A stretch of 64,000 nucleotides of DNA from JAGGTJ01 sp964457545 (lineage in GTDB: Bacteria; Desulfobacterota; DSM-4660; Desulfatiglandales; Desulfatiglandaceae): assembly GCA_964457545.1 (NCBI GenBank), contig CAYWEN010000003.1:1-64000 (forward strand), given 5' to 3'. Under the pieces are notes generated by a model. It was not told the origin of the DNA and did no database searches. It worked only from the letters and a program-made list of their open reading frames with translations. Numbering within the stretch: the stretch's first letter is position 1; every line of letters starts with the position of its first letter. Shown here one piece after another: positions 26,384 through 35,315 of this stretch. The translations under genes were made by a program, and so were the position numbers.

Positions 26384-27106
26384 ATGACAGATACAAACAA
26401 CAAGATATCTTGTGCACGCTGGAGTGACCGGTTGTTGTTATGCACACTGCCTCCTGTCCTTGCCTCGATAATAAAACTTGTCAACAGTTCCTGCAAACTT
26501 GTTGATGTTATAGAAGGAAAAGAGACCGTGGAGGCTCTATCCAGACAGAACAAAGGAGCCCTGTATGTTTCTTGGCACCAGAGGATGTTTTATTATATTC
26601 ATTGTTTTGGACACAAATCTCTCTATATAATGATCAGCCAAAGCAGGGATGGGGAATATGCCACAAAAACGGCTTCCCTGCTCGGGTTTAGAAATGTCCG
26701 TGGTTCTTCCACACGTAATGGGACAAGGGCACTCAGGGAACAGATCAGGATACTTAAAGACGGTGGAGTGGCTGGAGTATTGGCTGATGGTCCGACAGGT
26801 CCTCCGCGTTTGGCAAAAATTGGCCCTGTTATAATGGCCAGAAACAGCCATGTGCCTGTTATTCCGGTCTCATGCAGTTATGACAAGTGTTGGATTCTGA
26901 ATTCCTGGGATCGTCATTTGATACCAAAACCGTTTTCTCGTGTAGTTTGTTGCTATGGAAAACCCTTGTTTGTTCCGGCAGATGTTCGTGGTGAAGAGCT
27001 GGAGTCTTACCGGATTGAACTGGAAAACAGGCTGAATTATATTACCGATCTCTGTGACAGTTTTTTTGGAGTGCAGTGGCCGGCAAGTAAAACGGAAAAG
27101 GCATAA
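26384..27106 (+). CDS. DUF374 lysophospholipid/LPS acyltransferase family protein
   Basis: ATG 26384 with AGGGAG upstream gives 240 residues. Motifs of the DUF374 branch of glycerolipid acyltransferases are present: YVSWHQRMFYYI, ISQSRDGEYATKTASLLGF, RGSSTRNGTRAL and LADGPTGPPRLAKIG. Members of this group are found with lipid A and phospholipid genes and are thought to transfer acyl chains at the inner membrane. A hydrophobic N-terminal region (LLLCTLPPVLASIIKLV) probably associates with the membrane. The exact substrate is unknown. Confidence 0.82.
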   Translation: MTDTNNKISCARWSDRLLLCTLPPVLASIIKLVNSSCKLVDVIEGKETVEALSRQNKGALYVSWHQRMFYYIHCFGHKSLYIMISQSRDGEYATKTASLLGFRNVRGSSTRNGTRALREQIRILKDGGVAGVLADGPTGPPRLAKIGPVIMARNSHVPVIPVSCSYDKCWILNSWDRHLIPKPFSRVVCCYGKPLFVPADVRGEELESYRIELENRLNYITDLCDSFFGVQWPASKTEKA

Positions 27107-27137
27107 TCATATGATATGCAAGTAATGAGAGCTGATA

Positions 27138-27941
27138 ATGAATACAATCAAAATCAAGGATATAGTGTGTTTTTGTGTACTGATATGGATGGGTTCTTTG
27201 TCTTCCTGCTCAACAGGGAATTATTACCAACGGGCTGGCAGGTGCTCGCATCACAAGAAGCTTGTAATATTGTCAAAAACCGTTAAGGATAGGTCCTTGA
27301 GGCCTTATGTGATTAATGGTACGACATTTTATCCCTTGCCCAGTTCAGAGGGGTTTGTTCAGACAGGGCTTGCTTCCTGGTACGGACCAAAATTTCATGG
27401 GAATAAAACTGCAAGCGGAGAGATGTATAACATGTACAAAAAAAGCGCTGCACATAAGACTCTGCCCTTAGGTACATATGTAAAGGTGTTGAACCTGCAT
27501 AACGGGAAACAGACTGTAGTCAGGATTAATGATCGCGGGCCATTTGTAAAAGGGCGGATTATTGACTTGTCTTATGCAGCAGCAAAGGAGATAGGACTTG
27601 TGGGTCCTGGTGTGGCAAAGGTGAAAATAACTGCGCTGGGGAGACAGGTTGATACCATAAAATCTCCGGTTGGAATAAAACCGGTGATAGAAATTCAGGA
27701 AATGAGCAGGGGCAATTTTAGTGTTCAGGTTGGTGCATTTATAAAACAGGAGAATGCCTTGAGATTGACAGAACGGCTGAAGATAATCTTTAAAAACGTT
27801 GATATACAGGTCAAGAAAAGGATGTCTCAAACTGTATACAGGGTAAGAATTTCACACATAAAAACCCTTGCCAGGGCAAACAGGATTGAGAAAAAACTGG
27901 AAGACATGGGTTTTAAGCAGGCCTTTATTGTGAGACTTTAA
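27138..27941 (+). CDS. rlpA: RlpA-like lipoprotein with DPBB and SPOR domains
   Basis: RlpA is an outer-membrane lipoprotein that cleaves naked glycan strands at septa. The 267-residue protein has a lipobox-type signal peptide ending SLSSC at residue 24. The double-psi beta-barrel follows, with [28 protein letters not shown] and [21 protein letters not shown]-terminal SPOR domain ([20 protein letters not shown] to the end) binds denuded peptidoglycan at division sites. It closes the run starting with the M23 peptidase, giving a small envelope-remodelling group. Confidence 0.92.
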   Translation: MNTIKIKDIVCFCVLIWMGSLSSCSTGNYYQRAGRCSHHKKLVILSKTVKDRSLRPYVINGTTFYPLPSSEGFVQTGLASWYGPKFHGNKTASGEMYNMYKKSAAHKTLPLGTYVKVLNLHNGKQTVVRINDRGPFVKGRIIDLSYAAAKEIGLVGPGVAKVKITALGRQVDTIKSPVGIKPVIEIQEMSRGNFSVQVGAFIKQENALRLTERLKIIFKNVDIQVKKRMSQTVYRVRISHIKTLARANRIEKKLEDMGFKQAFIVRL

Positions 27942-28130
27942 CGTGAACCTTGTTAAAAACAGACACACAGTATGCTTTTTGATAAACACATCGCTTATAC
28001 TACAGGATGCAAAAACCTTTTTGAATCGTTGGTGAAAAACTGAAACATAATGAATATTCAACCCCTGGTCTGCCTGTCTTGCAGTATTTGATAACACATG
28101 CCTTGTATTTGTTCATAAAGGGATGCCGGA

Positions 28131-28412
28131 TTACTTGTTCATCTTGTCCCTTAAAACGCTGGAGGTCTTGAACACTACAACTCGCCGTGCCCGTAACTGT
28201 AAGTCCTGGGCTGTATGCGGGTTTCTTCCTCTTCTTTCAGACTTGTCTCTGACGATGAACTTGCCAAAGCCGCTTATCAGCAGATCTTCCCCATTTTCCA
28301 GTGTTTCTTTTATAATATCTATAAGCTGTTCAACAACCTGTTTTGATTGTACCTTGGTCAAGCCGACCTGATTATAAATCTTGTCAACAAGAGTCTTTTT
28401 GGTTACTGCCAC
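28131..28412 (-). CDS. ihfA: integration host factor alpha-type DNA-bending protein
   Basis: The correct start is GTG 28412, eight bases after a perfect AGGAGG, giving 93 residues (VAVTKKTLVDKIYNQVGLTK at the start). The HU/IHF fold is complete, with GFGKFIVRDKSERRGRNP carrying the intercalating-proline arm and a basic C-terminus LRARRVVVFKTSSVLRD. The RRGRNP arm and overall pattern are nearer IHF-alpha than HU. It usually pairs with an IhfB encoded elsewhere. The gene stands alone, convergent with rlpA. Confidence 0.87.
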   Translation of the reverse strand: MAVTKKTLVDKIYNQVGLTKVQSKQVVEQLIDIIKETLENGEDLLISGFGKFIVRDKSERRGRNPHTAQDLQLRARRVVVFKTSSVLRDKMNK

Positions 28413-28808
28413 TACTACTTCCTCCTTTCCTGTATTTTCCGGATTAAACGGTTTGGTTTGTCTGATCTTCAGCAAGATCATGCAACTTGTTTAAGACTGC
28501 CGGTAAGCCCGTTGTTTTTTTGATTTGTTACACAGGGTTATATCAACAACGAAATTTCAAACTATGGCATATCACAAAACCTGTCAAGTTTTTTTCAGTA
28601 AAAATATATCTTCAGGCAGTACCCATGAAATTTATGGTGCATTGGGGTGTCCGATTCTTTGCATCCGTCGGGTGTACGGTTCCACTGCCTGAAAGAGGAT
28701 TTTTTCAGAAACAGGATGTCTTTACAGGATCAAGGAAACCGGATAATGACCGGAATCTGTTCCTGTATCAGCGCTGTATAAGCACAAAGTAACCAGCACT
28801 GCCGTGTT
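28413..28808. other. intergenic gap between coaD and the IHF gene
   Basis: About 400 bp holding the ihfA promoter region. No gene, clear terminator or dispersed-repeat copy was seen. Confidence 0.5.
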
Positions 28809-29291
28809 TCAGGAAAATTTTTCTTTAAGTTTTCTGTTGACCGTTTCCGGAACAAGGTCCCTTATGTTCCCCCCAAACCTGGCAGCTTCCTTTACAACGG
28901 TGGAACTTGTATAAAACCATTTGTAATCGGTCATAAGGAAGATTGATTCAATGGATTTATCCAATTTTCTGTTCATAAGGGCAAGTTGAAACTCATATTC
29001 AAAATCAGACATGGCACGCAGCCCGCGTAGAATCACCTTTGCACCTTTCTGGACTGCATAGTCCACCAACAGGCCATTAAATGAATCTACTTCAATATCC
29101 CCAAGGCCCTTGGTCACCTCCTGTATCATCTCTGCCCTTTCATCTAAGGTAAACAGGGTCTTTTTCTGTGGATTTATCAGAATGGCGACTGTCAATCTGT
29201 TAAATATTGACAGTCCTCGCCTTATGATACTTATATGTCCGTTTGTTATTGGATCAAATGTGCCTGGATAGATTGCCGTTATACAGTTCAT
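28809..29291 (-). CDS. coaD: phosphopantetheine adenylyltransferase
   Basis: Transfers AMP from ATP to 4'-phosphopantetheine, the penultimate step of coenzyme A synthesis. With ATG 29291 the protein is 160 residues, the usual size. The nucleotidyl-transferase motif YPGTFDPITNGH is at the N-terminus. RGLRAMSDFEYEFQLALMNR and YTSSTVVKEAARFGGN complete the fold. It lies downstream of rsmD, as in many bacteria, but the two are separated here by a 320-bp repeat-rich gap. Confidence 0.94.
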   Translation of the reverse strand: MNCITAIYPGTFDPITNGHISIIRRGLSIFNRLTVAILINPQKKTLFTLDERAEMIQEVTKGLGDIEVDSFNGLLVDYAVQKGAKVILRGLRAMSDFEYEFQLALMNRKLDKSIESIFLMTDYKWFYTSSTVVKEAARFGGNIRDLVPETVNRKLKEKFS

Positions 29292-29423
29292 ACAATAAAA
29301 GCCTTTTATCAAAACTGATATGACCTTGAATTTTGTGAGCCTTGAACAGAGCAGGGATGGTAAAAGTCAGTTTGTTCCTTGCTCTGCGTTGCTTTTATTA
29401 CCTGAATCCTGCAGGTGTAGAGT

Positions 29424-29613
29424 TTGCCGAATATGCAAGGTGGCAAGGGCGCAGAAGACGTACTATGACTCCTTGTCAACGCCCAGATTCGGCAAGATCG
29501 GTGCTCCCGGAGGGCAAACTGTTTTCAAAAACCGAGGACGTTATGGCCGCATTCAAATTGATGAATATCGTGCAAGCATAACGTTACCATAATTCCCTTT
29601 TTGAAAACAGTTT
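29424..29613. repeat. composite nested inverted-repeat element between rsmD and coaD
   Basis: Two adjacent palindromic units. Unit 1 has TTGCCGAAT (29424-29432) and ATTCGGCAA (29487-29495) enclosing GGGCG/CGCCC arms, like REP sequences. Unit 2 has a perfect 16-bp inverted repeat, AAACTGTTTTCAAAAA (29516-29531) with its complement at 29598-29613. Inside this lie ACGTTATG/CATAACGT (29538-29545, 29577-29584) and ATTCA/TGAAT. The right arm overlaps the rsmD stop codon, so read leftwards it could end rsmD transcripts. Confidence 0.7.
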
Positions 29614-30175
29614 ATGCAGGGTTCAGGTTGCAGTAAAAACATACCTGTGTGTCTCCGTAGATACGGGTATCGGTTTTTTTGAGACAACCCGCCAATGAGG
29701 GCAGATCTTCGTTGCGGGATGACTCCGCTATAATCTGTGCATTATCTGAAAGGCACAGAACAGAGGATATTTCTGTCAAGAGCGGCGGGATCAACTTTTT
29801 TCTGTACGGTGGATCAACAAATACAAGATCAAAGCTGTTTTTTAATGGAAACGATATTTGTCCCATACCTTTTCTTAAATCTCTTTTTATTACATAGCTG
29901 TTGTTTTCATAACAACATAATGCAAGGTTTTTTTTTATCAGATTGATAGCAGAGGGGGATTTGTCTACAAAGGTAACGCATGCTGCCTTTCTGCTCAGGG
30001 ATTCGATTCCAAGGCTTCCGGTTCCTGCAAACAGATCAAGTACAAAAAGCCCTGAAAGTTCCTGCCCGATAATGTTAAAAATGGCTTCTCTGACCTTATC
30101 CGAGGTTGGCCTGATGTTCATGCCTTTTGCTGTAAAAAGATGTCTGCCTTTTGCTGTACCGCCTGTAATCCTCAC
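29612..30175 (-). CDS. rsmD: 16S rRNA (guanine966-N2)-methyltransferase
   Basis: A 187-residue RsmD. The N-terminus MRITGGTAKGRHLFTAKG and IRPTSDKVREAIFNIIG is diagnostic, with SAM-binding DLFAGTGSLGIESLSR and the catalytic DPPY in FVDPPYRKK near 125. It modifies 16S rRNA during 30S assembly. The gene is leftward, between pssA and coaD; its stop codon lies inside an inverted repeat. Confidence 0.93.
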   Translation of the reverse strand: MRITGGTAKGRHLFTAKGMNIRPTSDKVREAIFNIIGQELSGLFVLDLFAGTGSLGIESLSRKAACVTFVDKSPSAINLIKKNLALCCYENNSYVIKRDLRKGMGQISFPLKNSFDLVFVDPPYRKKLIPPLLTEISSVLCLSDNAQIIAESSRNEDLPSLAGCLKKTDTRIYGDTQVCFYCNLNPA

Positions 30176-30268
30176 AATAAAAATCCATACAACATACTGA
30201 TATAAAGAGGTTCAAACCGTTTTTATTATAAAGCCGGGGTGAACTGTTACCGGTTTTTTATGTGGCTG

Positions 30269-31069
30269 TTATTTTTCATGTACAGCAGGGATCTTGTTCT
30301 CTTTAATTATCTTTGGCTTGGAGCGCAGTTTTTTCAAGCGGTACGCTGTTATAACTGGCCCGCAGATAATATACAAAAACAGAACAAAAAACAGTATGAT
30401 TTTAGGCTTGTAGGCTATAACAATAAATATGAGAATGCTGGAAACCAGCATGTTAAATGGCCTCTGTTTCTTAAACTCAAACTCTTTGAAACTTGGATAA
30501 CGTATGTTACTTACCATCAAAAACGACAGAACATATATCAAAACAATGATAAAAATATGTGTGGGTGCAGGTGTAACAAATCCCATTTCTGATGCAAACA
30601 GTATAAAGCATGCAATAAAACTTGCGGCGCCGGGAATTGGTAATCCTTTGAAATAATTGGGATCAACAGCGCTATGTTGCACATTAAATCTTGCCAGCCG
30701 CAAGGCTCCACAAATTACAAACATAAAGCTTGCCAGCCATCCGAGCCGGCCAAATGGTTCAAGCGCCCACTGGTATACCAGTAATGCAGGGGCTACGCCA
30801 AAGGCAACAAGATCAGACAGAGAATCATATTCTGCTCCGAACTGACTGGTAGTATGAGTAAAACGGGCAACCTTTCCATCGATCATATCAAAAACACACG
30901 ATATGAGAATTGCAGTAGCCGCTACCTCGTAATGGCCTTTAAATGCAGCTATAATAGAATAAAACCCACTGAACAAACTGCCGGATGTAAACATGCTGGG
31001 CAGAATGTATATTCCCCTGCGTCCCTTGCTCATCTTGCTGTATGATCCTTTTTTCTTTTCTGATTTCAT
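30269..31069 (-). CDS. pssA: CDP-diacylglycerol-serine O-phosphatidyltransferase
   Basis: An integral membrane enzyme that makes phosphatidylserine from CDP-diacylglycerol and serine. The CDP-alcohol phosphotransferase signature DGKVARFTHTTSQFGAEYDS followed by LSD lies near residue 65, and several transmembrane helices follow. The 266-residue length fits the Bacillus-like (type II) enzyme. Its ATG overlaps the psd stop codon by 4 bp, so psd-pssA is a coupled pair making phosphatidylethanolamine. Confidence 0.93.
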   Translation of the reverse strand: MKSEKKKGSYSKMSKGRRGIYILPSMFTSGSLFSGFYSIIAAFKGHYEVAATAILISCVFDMIDGKVARFTHTTSQFGAEYDSLSDLVAFGVAPALLVYQWALEPFGRLGWLASFMFVICGALRLARFNVQHSAVDPNYFKGLPIPGAASFIACFILFASEMGFVTPAPTHIFIIVLIYVLSFLMVSNIRYPSFKEFEFKKQRPFNMLVSSILIFIVIAYKPKIILFFVLFLYIICGPVITAYRLKKLRSKPKIIKENKIPAVHEK

Positions 31070-31725
31070 GGCAAATACCCCACAATAGTTTCACCGGCCT
31101 TTACCTTCTGTCCAAGATGTACATTTACCTTGCTGTTATCGGCCATAAAGACCTCAAGCCTTGAGCCAAAACGTATAAGCCCGAAACGTTGTCCCTGCAA
31201 AACAGTGTCTCCCTCTTTAACCCAGCATACAATACGCCTTGCAATCAGACCTGCTATCTGAATAACTGCAATTTGCTGGTGAGTATCTGTTTCCATGCAA
31301 ACAATGTTTTTTTCATTCTGCTCTGATGCCTTATCAAGGTCGGCAGAGAAAAATTTGCCCGGATGATAGGAGATGTGTTTAACACTGCCTTTAACAGGTA
31401 TACGGTTGACATGCACATTGAAAAGAGACATGAAGATGCTGATCTTGACGGCATCCTGTTTTAATGGATTGTTTTCAGCTTTTACCTTCCTGATCTCTAT
31501 AACCTCCCCATCTGCCGGAGACAGCACAGAATCCTGGGTTTGTCTGCATTTTCTTTCAGGATCCCTGAAAAAAAATATTACAAACAGAGTTACAAGACAA
31601 AAGAACAGGAAAGGAAGGATCATGTTTAAGAACAAAAACAGGCAGGTTATGGATAAGGACAAAAGAATAAAGGGCAAGCCTTCTCTTGCTACAGGCCACT
31701 TGTTATGTATATGCAAGGTGTTCAT
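31066..31725 (-). CDS. psd: phosphatidylserine decarboxylase, short (archaeal-like) type
   Basis: Decarboxylates phosphatidylserine to phosphatidylethanolamine using a pyruvoyl group. The 219-residue proenzyme has two N-terminal membrane helices. The self-cleavage site is the G-S of RFGSRLEVFM near 190; the serine becomes the pyruvoyl residue of the small subunit. FNVHVNRIPVKGSVKHISYH is conserved. The short form without the long LGST-type domain is common in anaerobes. First gene of the psd-pssA pair. Confidence 0.93.
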   Translation of the reverse strand: MNTLHIHNKWPVAREGLPFILLSLSITCLFLFLNMILPFLFFCLVTLFVIFFFRDPERKCRQTQDSVLSPADGEVIEIRKVKAENNPLKQDAVKISIFMSLFNVHVNRIPVKGSVKHISYHPGKFFSADLDKASEQNEKNIVCMETDTHQQIAVIQIAGLIARRIVCWVKEGDTVLQGQRFGLIRFGSRLEVFMADNSKVNVHLGQKVKAGETIVGYLP

Positions 31726-31957
31726 TACAATATTCCTGAACCGGATTGATTGTTGTTTGAAAGCATTCGAAATTTTGCATACTGTATTCTAAAACTATAA
31801 AAGGCACTGCCACCTCAATTTTGATTATATTTTTAAGAGGTTGTTTTGTCAACGATGATGATTTTATTACAATGGTGGTTTATCCTGTCTTGCAACACCC
31901 GCTGGTTTGAAACGCAGCCATGATTTGTCAAAGATCAATCAATTTATACCCAATGAA

Positions 31958-32683
31958 TCAATCCTGGGCCCTGGCTGAATCATTTTCATTGATACGGCTT
32001 GAAGCAGGGGAGTAAGGTCTGATGTCAGGAGGCCTGAGGTATATAGGTGATACATTCTCCGGTGTGTCGAACTGACGGGCATGGAATTTTTTAAGGGCAA
32101 GTGCTCCAACCACGCTTGCCTTTAGGTTCCAGCAATGGGATGGTGCCAATATTGCCTTGTTGCCCATACAGTCTTTTATAACTGGACCTTGCGAAGAGAA
32201 GTTGTTTCCAACGAACAGAACGGGTTTTTCAAAAAAAAGAGGAAATTCTTTCAGGTGCAGGGAAAGATATTCTGTTTTTCTGACAAGAGAAGCATTGTTA
32301 TATTCAAACAGGGCAGTAAAAAATTCTTCCCTTCTGGAATCAAGGACAGGGGCAATATCATAATCCGAAAACAGCGCCCCGTGTGCCAGGGCATCAAGAC
32401 TGGGAACTGTGATTATTGGAATGCCAAGACCGTGACAGAGGCCTTTTGCAGTGGAAAGGCCAACCCTCAGTCCTGTAAAACTGCCGGGACCGGTAGCAAC
32501 AGCAATGGCCTTAAGTTCAAAGAGACTGTAATCAGATGTTTTGAACAAAAAGTCCAGGGATGCCATTAAACCTCCAAAGTGGTTTTTCCCCTCTGCCATA
32601 AAAACTTCGGAAATAACGGCCCCGTTTTCCTTTAATACAGACAAACTGAATTCACGCGTAGAGGTGTTGACGGCAAGTATCAT
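31958..32683 (-). CDS. tsaB: tRNA threonylcarbamoyladenosine biosynthesis protein TsaB
   Basis: TsaB is the scaffold partner of TsaD in making t6A at position 37 of ANN-decoding tRNAs. The 241-residue protein has the actin-like N-terminus ILAVNTSTREFSLSV and the typical GPGSFTGLRVGLSTAKGL near 70. It lacks the ATPase residues of TsaD, as expected. It follows rseP by 31 bp, in the same leftward run. Confidence 0.91.
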   Translation of the reverse strand: MILAVNTSTREFSLSVLKENGAVISEVFMAEGKNHFGGLMASLDFLFKTSDYSLFELKAIAVATGPGSFTGLRVGLSTAKGLCHGLGIPIITVPSLDALAHGALFSDYDIAPVLDSRREEFFTALFEYNNASLVRKTEYLSLHLKEFPLFFEKPVLFVGNNFSSQGPVIKDCMGNKAILAPSHCWNLKASVVGALALKKFHARQFDTPENVSPIYLRPPDIRPYSPASSRINENDSARAQD

Positions 32684-32714
32684 AGGTCTGTTTTAATCCT
32701 GTATATCAATCCTT

Positions 32715-33797
32715 CTATTTCAGGATTCTTGCAATATCGTTATAAAAGACTACAAGCATAAGCATTATTAACAGTGCAATTCCTACCTGCTGTGCCCGTT
32801 CTTTCAGCTTTACCGTAAGAGATTTTCCTGTAACGAGTTCAATCAGGAAAAACACTATGAGACCTCCATCCAGTACCGGTATGGGTAAAAGATTCAATAT
32901 GCCAAGATTAATACTGATAACGGCCATAAATGGAACAAGGTAGATGATATTTTCCTTTGCCAATTGCCCTGTCATCTGTCCGATAAGTATAGGTCCTCCA
33001 AGGGTTTTAAGTGGAATTACCCTCTGAACCAGTTTTACGACTGTCAGGCAGGTAAGTTCTGTTATCTTCCATGTCCTTTTTACACCCATTTTTATGGCTG
33101 ACAATGGACTGAGAGAGACAAGCTTTATCTTTCCTGAGTGAACAACACCAATGATCACAGACGTCACCTTTTCTCCAAAAAGGTTCTTTATTACTGATTT
33201 CTGGGGGACAATGACAGTTTTAAGGAATCGGTGATTCCTTTTTATTGTACATGTCAGAGGAGATCCTTTGGAGTGTTCTACTGCCTGTCTGAGGCCTTCC
33301 CACGTATCTATTTTTTTGTCATTAATTGAAACAAAGATATCCCCTTTTTTCAGGCCTGCGTGTGCGGCGGGAGAATCTGGAGTGACCTGGCCGACTTCAG
33401 GTACCCTTACTTCTGCACCCGCTGCCATATAAAAAAATATAAACAGGATAAGTGCCAATAATATATTGAAAACAGGACCTGCCGCTACAATGACAATACG
33501 TTTTAACACATGCTGATTGCTAAAGGATTTTTCTGTTTCCTCTATGGGCAGTTGGCTGTTATCATCGGTCTCCTCTTCACCAAAGAGCTTGACATATCCG
33601 CCAAGTGGAATCATGGAAATCATGTATTCTGTTTCTCCGATTTTTTTCCCAAATATCTTTGGGCCAAAACCGAGAGAAAACTTTTCTACCTTTACTCCAA
33701 AATATTTGGCAGCAAGAAAATGACCTAGTTCGTGAAAGAAGATCAATATTCCTAATACAATAACAAAAGGCAATACATAATAAAGAACAACGTCCAT
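32715..33797 (-). CDS. rseP: site-2 intramembrane zinc metalloprotease RseP
   Basis: Cleaves transmembrane anti-sigma factors and signal-peptide remnants. The 360-residue protein begins with the active-site helix FHELGHFLAAKYFGVK (HExxH zinc motif near 23). It has a central PDZ domain (VTPDSPAAHAGLKKGDIFVS) and the second catalytic helix NLLPIPVLDGG near 305. It has one PDZ domain rather than the two of E. coli. It starts 1 bp after the dxr stop, keeping the common dxr-rseP order. Confidence 0.94.
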   Translation of the reverse strand: MDVVLYYVLPFVIVLGILIFFHELGHFLAAKYFGVKVEKFSLGFGPKIFGKKIGETEYMISMIPLGGYVKLFGEEETDDNSQLPIEETEKSFSNQHVLKRIVIVAAGPVFNILLALILFIFFYMAAGAEVRVPEVGQVTPDSPAAHAGLKKGDIFVSINDKKIDTWEGLRQAVEHSKGSPLTCTIKRNHRFLKTVIVPQKSVIKNLFGEKVTSVIIGVVHSGKIKLVSLSPLSAIKMGVKRTWKITELTCLTVVKLVQRVIPLKTLGGPILIGQMTGQLAKENIIYLVPFMAVISINLGILNLLPIPVLDGGLIVFFLIELVTGKSLTVKLKERAQQVGIALLIMLMLVVFYNDIARILK

Positions 33798-33798
33798 A

Positions 33799-34974
33799 TT
33801 AGCCTACCAACTCCCCTGCTTTTTTCCTTGCCCATTTGTCTGCGGCAAGAACTGCATCTATGCTGTTAATAACAAATGTTTCATGTTCTTTCATGGTTTT
33901 TTCGATCAGGGCAGGGATATCCATAAAACCTATCTTGCCATTTAAAAAGGCCTCTACTGCAATTTCATTGGCTCCATTCATGACGGCGGGCATGCTTTGG
34001 CCTATATCGATTGCCTCAAGGGCAAGAGCGAGACATCTGAATCGTTGCATATCCGGTTTTTCAAAGGTCAGTGTGCCAATCTGTTCAAGGTCAAGAGGTG
34101 GCAGATCATTTTTCAGTCGCTGTGGCCATGACAGTGCATAGGAAATGGGAACAGCCATGTCCGGTACCCCCAACTGGGCAATAACAGCGCCATCGCGATA
34201 CCTTACCATGGAATGTATAATGCTTTGGGGATGTACGAGAACCGATATCTGGTCCACGTCAAGATCAAAAAGCCATTTTGCTTCAATTACTTCCAGCCCC
34301 TTATTCATCATGGTAGCAGAATCAATCGTAATCTTTTGTCCCATGTCCCAGTTGGGATGTTTCAGTGCATCTGCAGCGGTAACATTGTACATCTGCTCAG
34401 CAGTCATTTCTCTGAATGGCCCGCCTGAAGCAGTAAGAATAATGCTTTCTATATCTTCTCTCATATGGCCCTGCATTGACTGGAAAACAGCGCTATGTTC
34501 ACTGTCAACAGGAATAATGGATGTATGCTGTTTTTCTGCTTCCTCTGTTACAAGAGGACCTGCCATTACCATTGTTTCTTTGTTGGCAAGGGCGATTTCT
34601 TTTCCTGCCCTGATGGCCTCAAATGTAGGAAGCAGTCCGGCTGCACCTGCTATGGCAGAAATAACTGTATCTACGCTATCCATGGTTGCAACATGGACAA
34701 AACCGTCTGTTCCGTAAAATATTTCGGGCCTTACATCACTGTTATCAAGATTTTCTTTCAAGATAGCAGCAGATTCCATGTCAAGCACTGCAACTGCTTT
34801 TGGTTTCATCTCCTGGATCTGTTGCATAAAAAGATGCATGTTTTTGCCTGCTGACAAGCCATAAACAGTATACCTGTCAGGGTTTTGTTTTATGATATTC
34901 AGTGCGTTTACCCCTATGGAACCGGTTGAACCAAGGACAGTTATATTTTTTCTTTTTTTTAAATCCATTACCAT
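33799..34974 (-). CDS. dxr: 1-deoxy-D-xylulose 5-phosphate reductoisomerase
   Basis: Second step of the MEP isoprenoid pathway: NADPH-dependent conversion of DXP to 2-C-methylerythritol 4-phosphate. The 391-residue enzyme has the NADPH motif TVLGSTGSIGVNALNII at residue 11, ALANKETMVMAG, and VDSEHSAVFQ for metal binding. HPNWDMGQKITIDSATMMNK and MVRYRDGAVIAQLGVPDM follow. Isoprenoid supply also serves the neighbouring uppS. Confidence 0.95.
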   Translation of the reverse strand: MVMDLKKRKNITVLGSTGSIGVNALNIIKQNPDRYTVYGLSAGKNMHLFMQQIQEMKPKAVAVLDMESAAILKENLDNSDVRPEIFYGTDGFVHVATMDSVDTVISAIAGAAGLLPTFEAIRAGKEIALANKETMVMAGPLVTEEAEKQHTSIIPVDSEHSAVFQSMQGHMREDIESIILTASGGPFREMTAEQMYNVTAADALKHPNWDMGQKITIDSATMMNKGLEVIEAKWLFDLDVDQISVLVHPQSIIHSMVRYRDGAVIAQLGVPDMAVPISYALSWPQRLKNDLPPLDLEQIGTLTFEKPDMQRFRCLALALEAIDIGQSMPAVMNGANEIAVEAFLNGKIGFMDIPALIEKTMKEHETFVINSIDAVLAADKWARKKAGELVG

Positions 34975-35315
34975 CTTAGTATCTTGAATATATCATGAAT
35001 TTGTAAAATAAAGATTTTTGGGAAGCCCTGCTTTTTTGCTGGTTTCTTTGTCATGTCAGGATCTTAAGCAGTGTTCATCCAGAAACAGATTCTGATTGCT
35101 GTCCGGTTTTTAATCCATGAACGGGAGTGTTCGGACAAGATCAGGCAAATCAATGTGTTGTACGGAGACGTACGTCTCACACGGGATCCTGCGCAGATTG
35201 GCACCAGGGATTATGCAAAAAGGCCATTTATGGATTGGAACTAATCATAAAATTGTTGCGATTAAAATTCTGTTCCCTTGAACCTGAACAGGATTGAAGC
35301 TCTTGCAAAGCTCTT
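34975..35315. other. intergenic gap between cdsA and dxr
   Basis: About 340 bp, mostly filled by a reverse-orientation copy of the dispersed repeat. In many genomes these genes are nearly contiguous, so the gap looks like an insertion. Confidence 0.6.
35068..35243 (-). repeat. dispersed intergenic repeat, near full length, reverse
   Basis: Read leftwards: CCATAAATGGCC, TTTTTGCATAATCCC, the ATCCCTG/CAGGAT stem, a perfect 14-bp palindrome GAGACGTACGTCTC (35164-35177), GATCTTGTCCGAACA, and the tail CTGTTTCTGGATG. The stem keeps pairing although its bases differ from other copies (CTG/CAG instead of CCG/CGG). Confidence 0.72.

Noticed and set aside
28487..28792. A 101-codon frame upstream of the IHF gene.
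   Set aside because: It overlaps the expected ihfA promoter region and shows no conserved features.
35164..35177. The perfect palindrome GAGACGTACGTCTC as a regulator operator.
   Set aside because: It is internal to a copy of the dispersed repeat and lies between two same-strand genes, so it is better explained as part of the repeat.
35199..35215. A TGGCAC...TGCA sequence as a sigma-54 promoter.
   Set aside because: The spacing between the two blocks is wrong and it falls inside the dispersed repeat.
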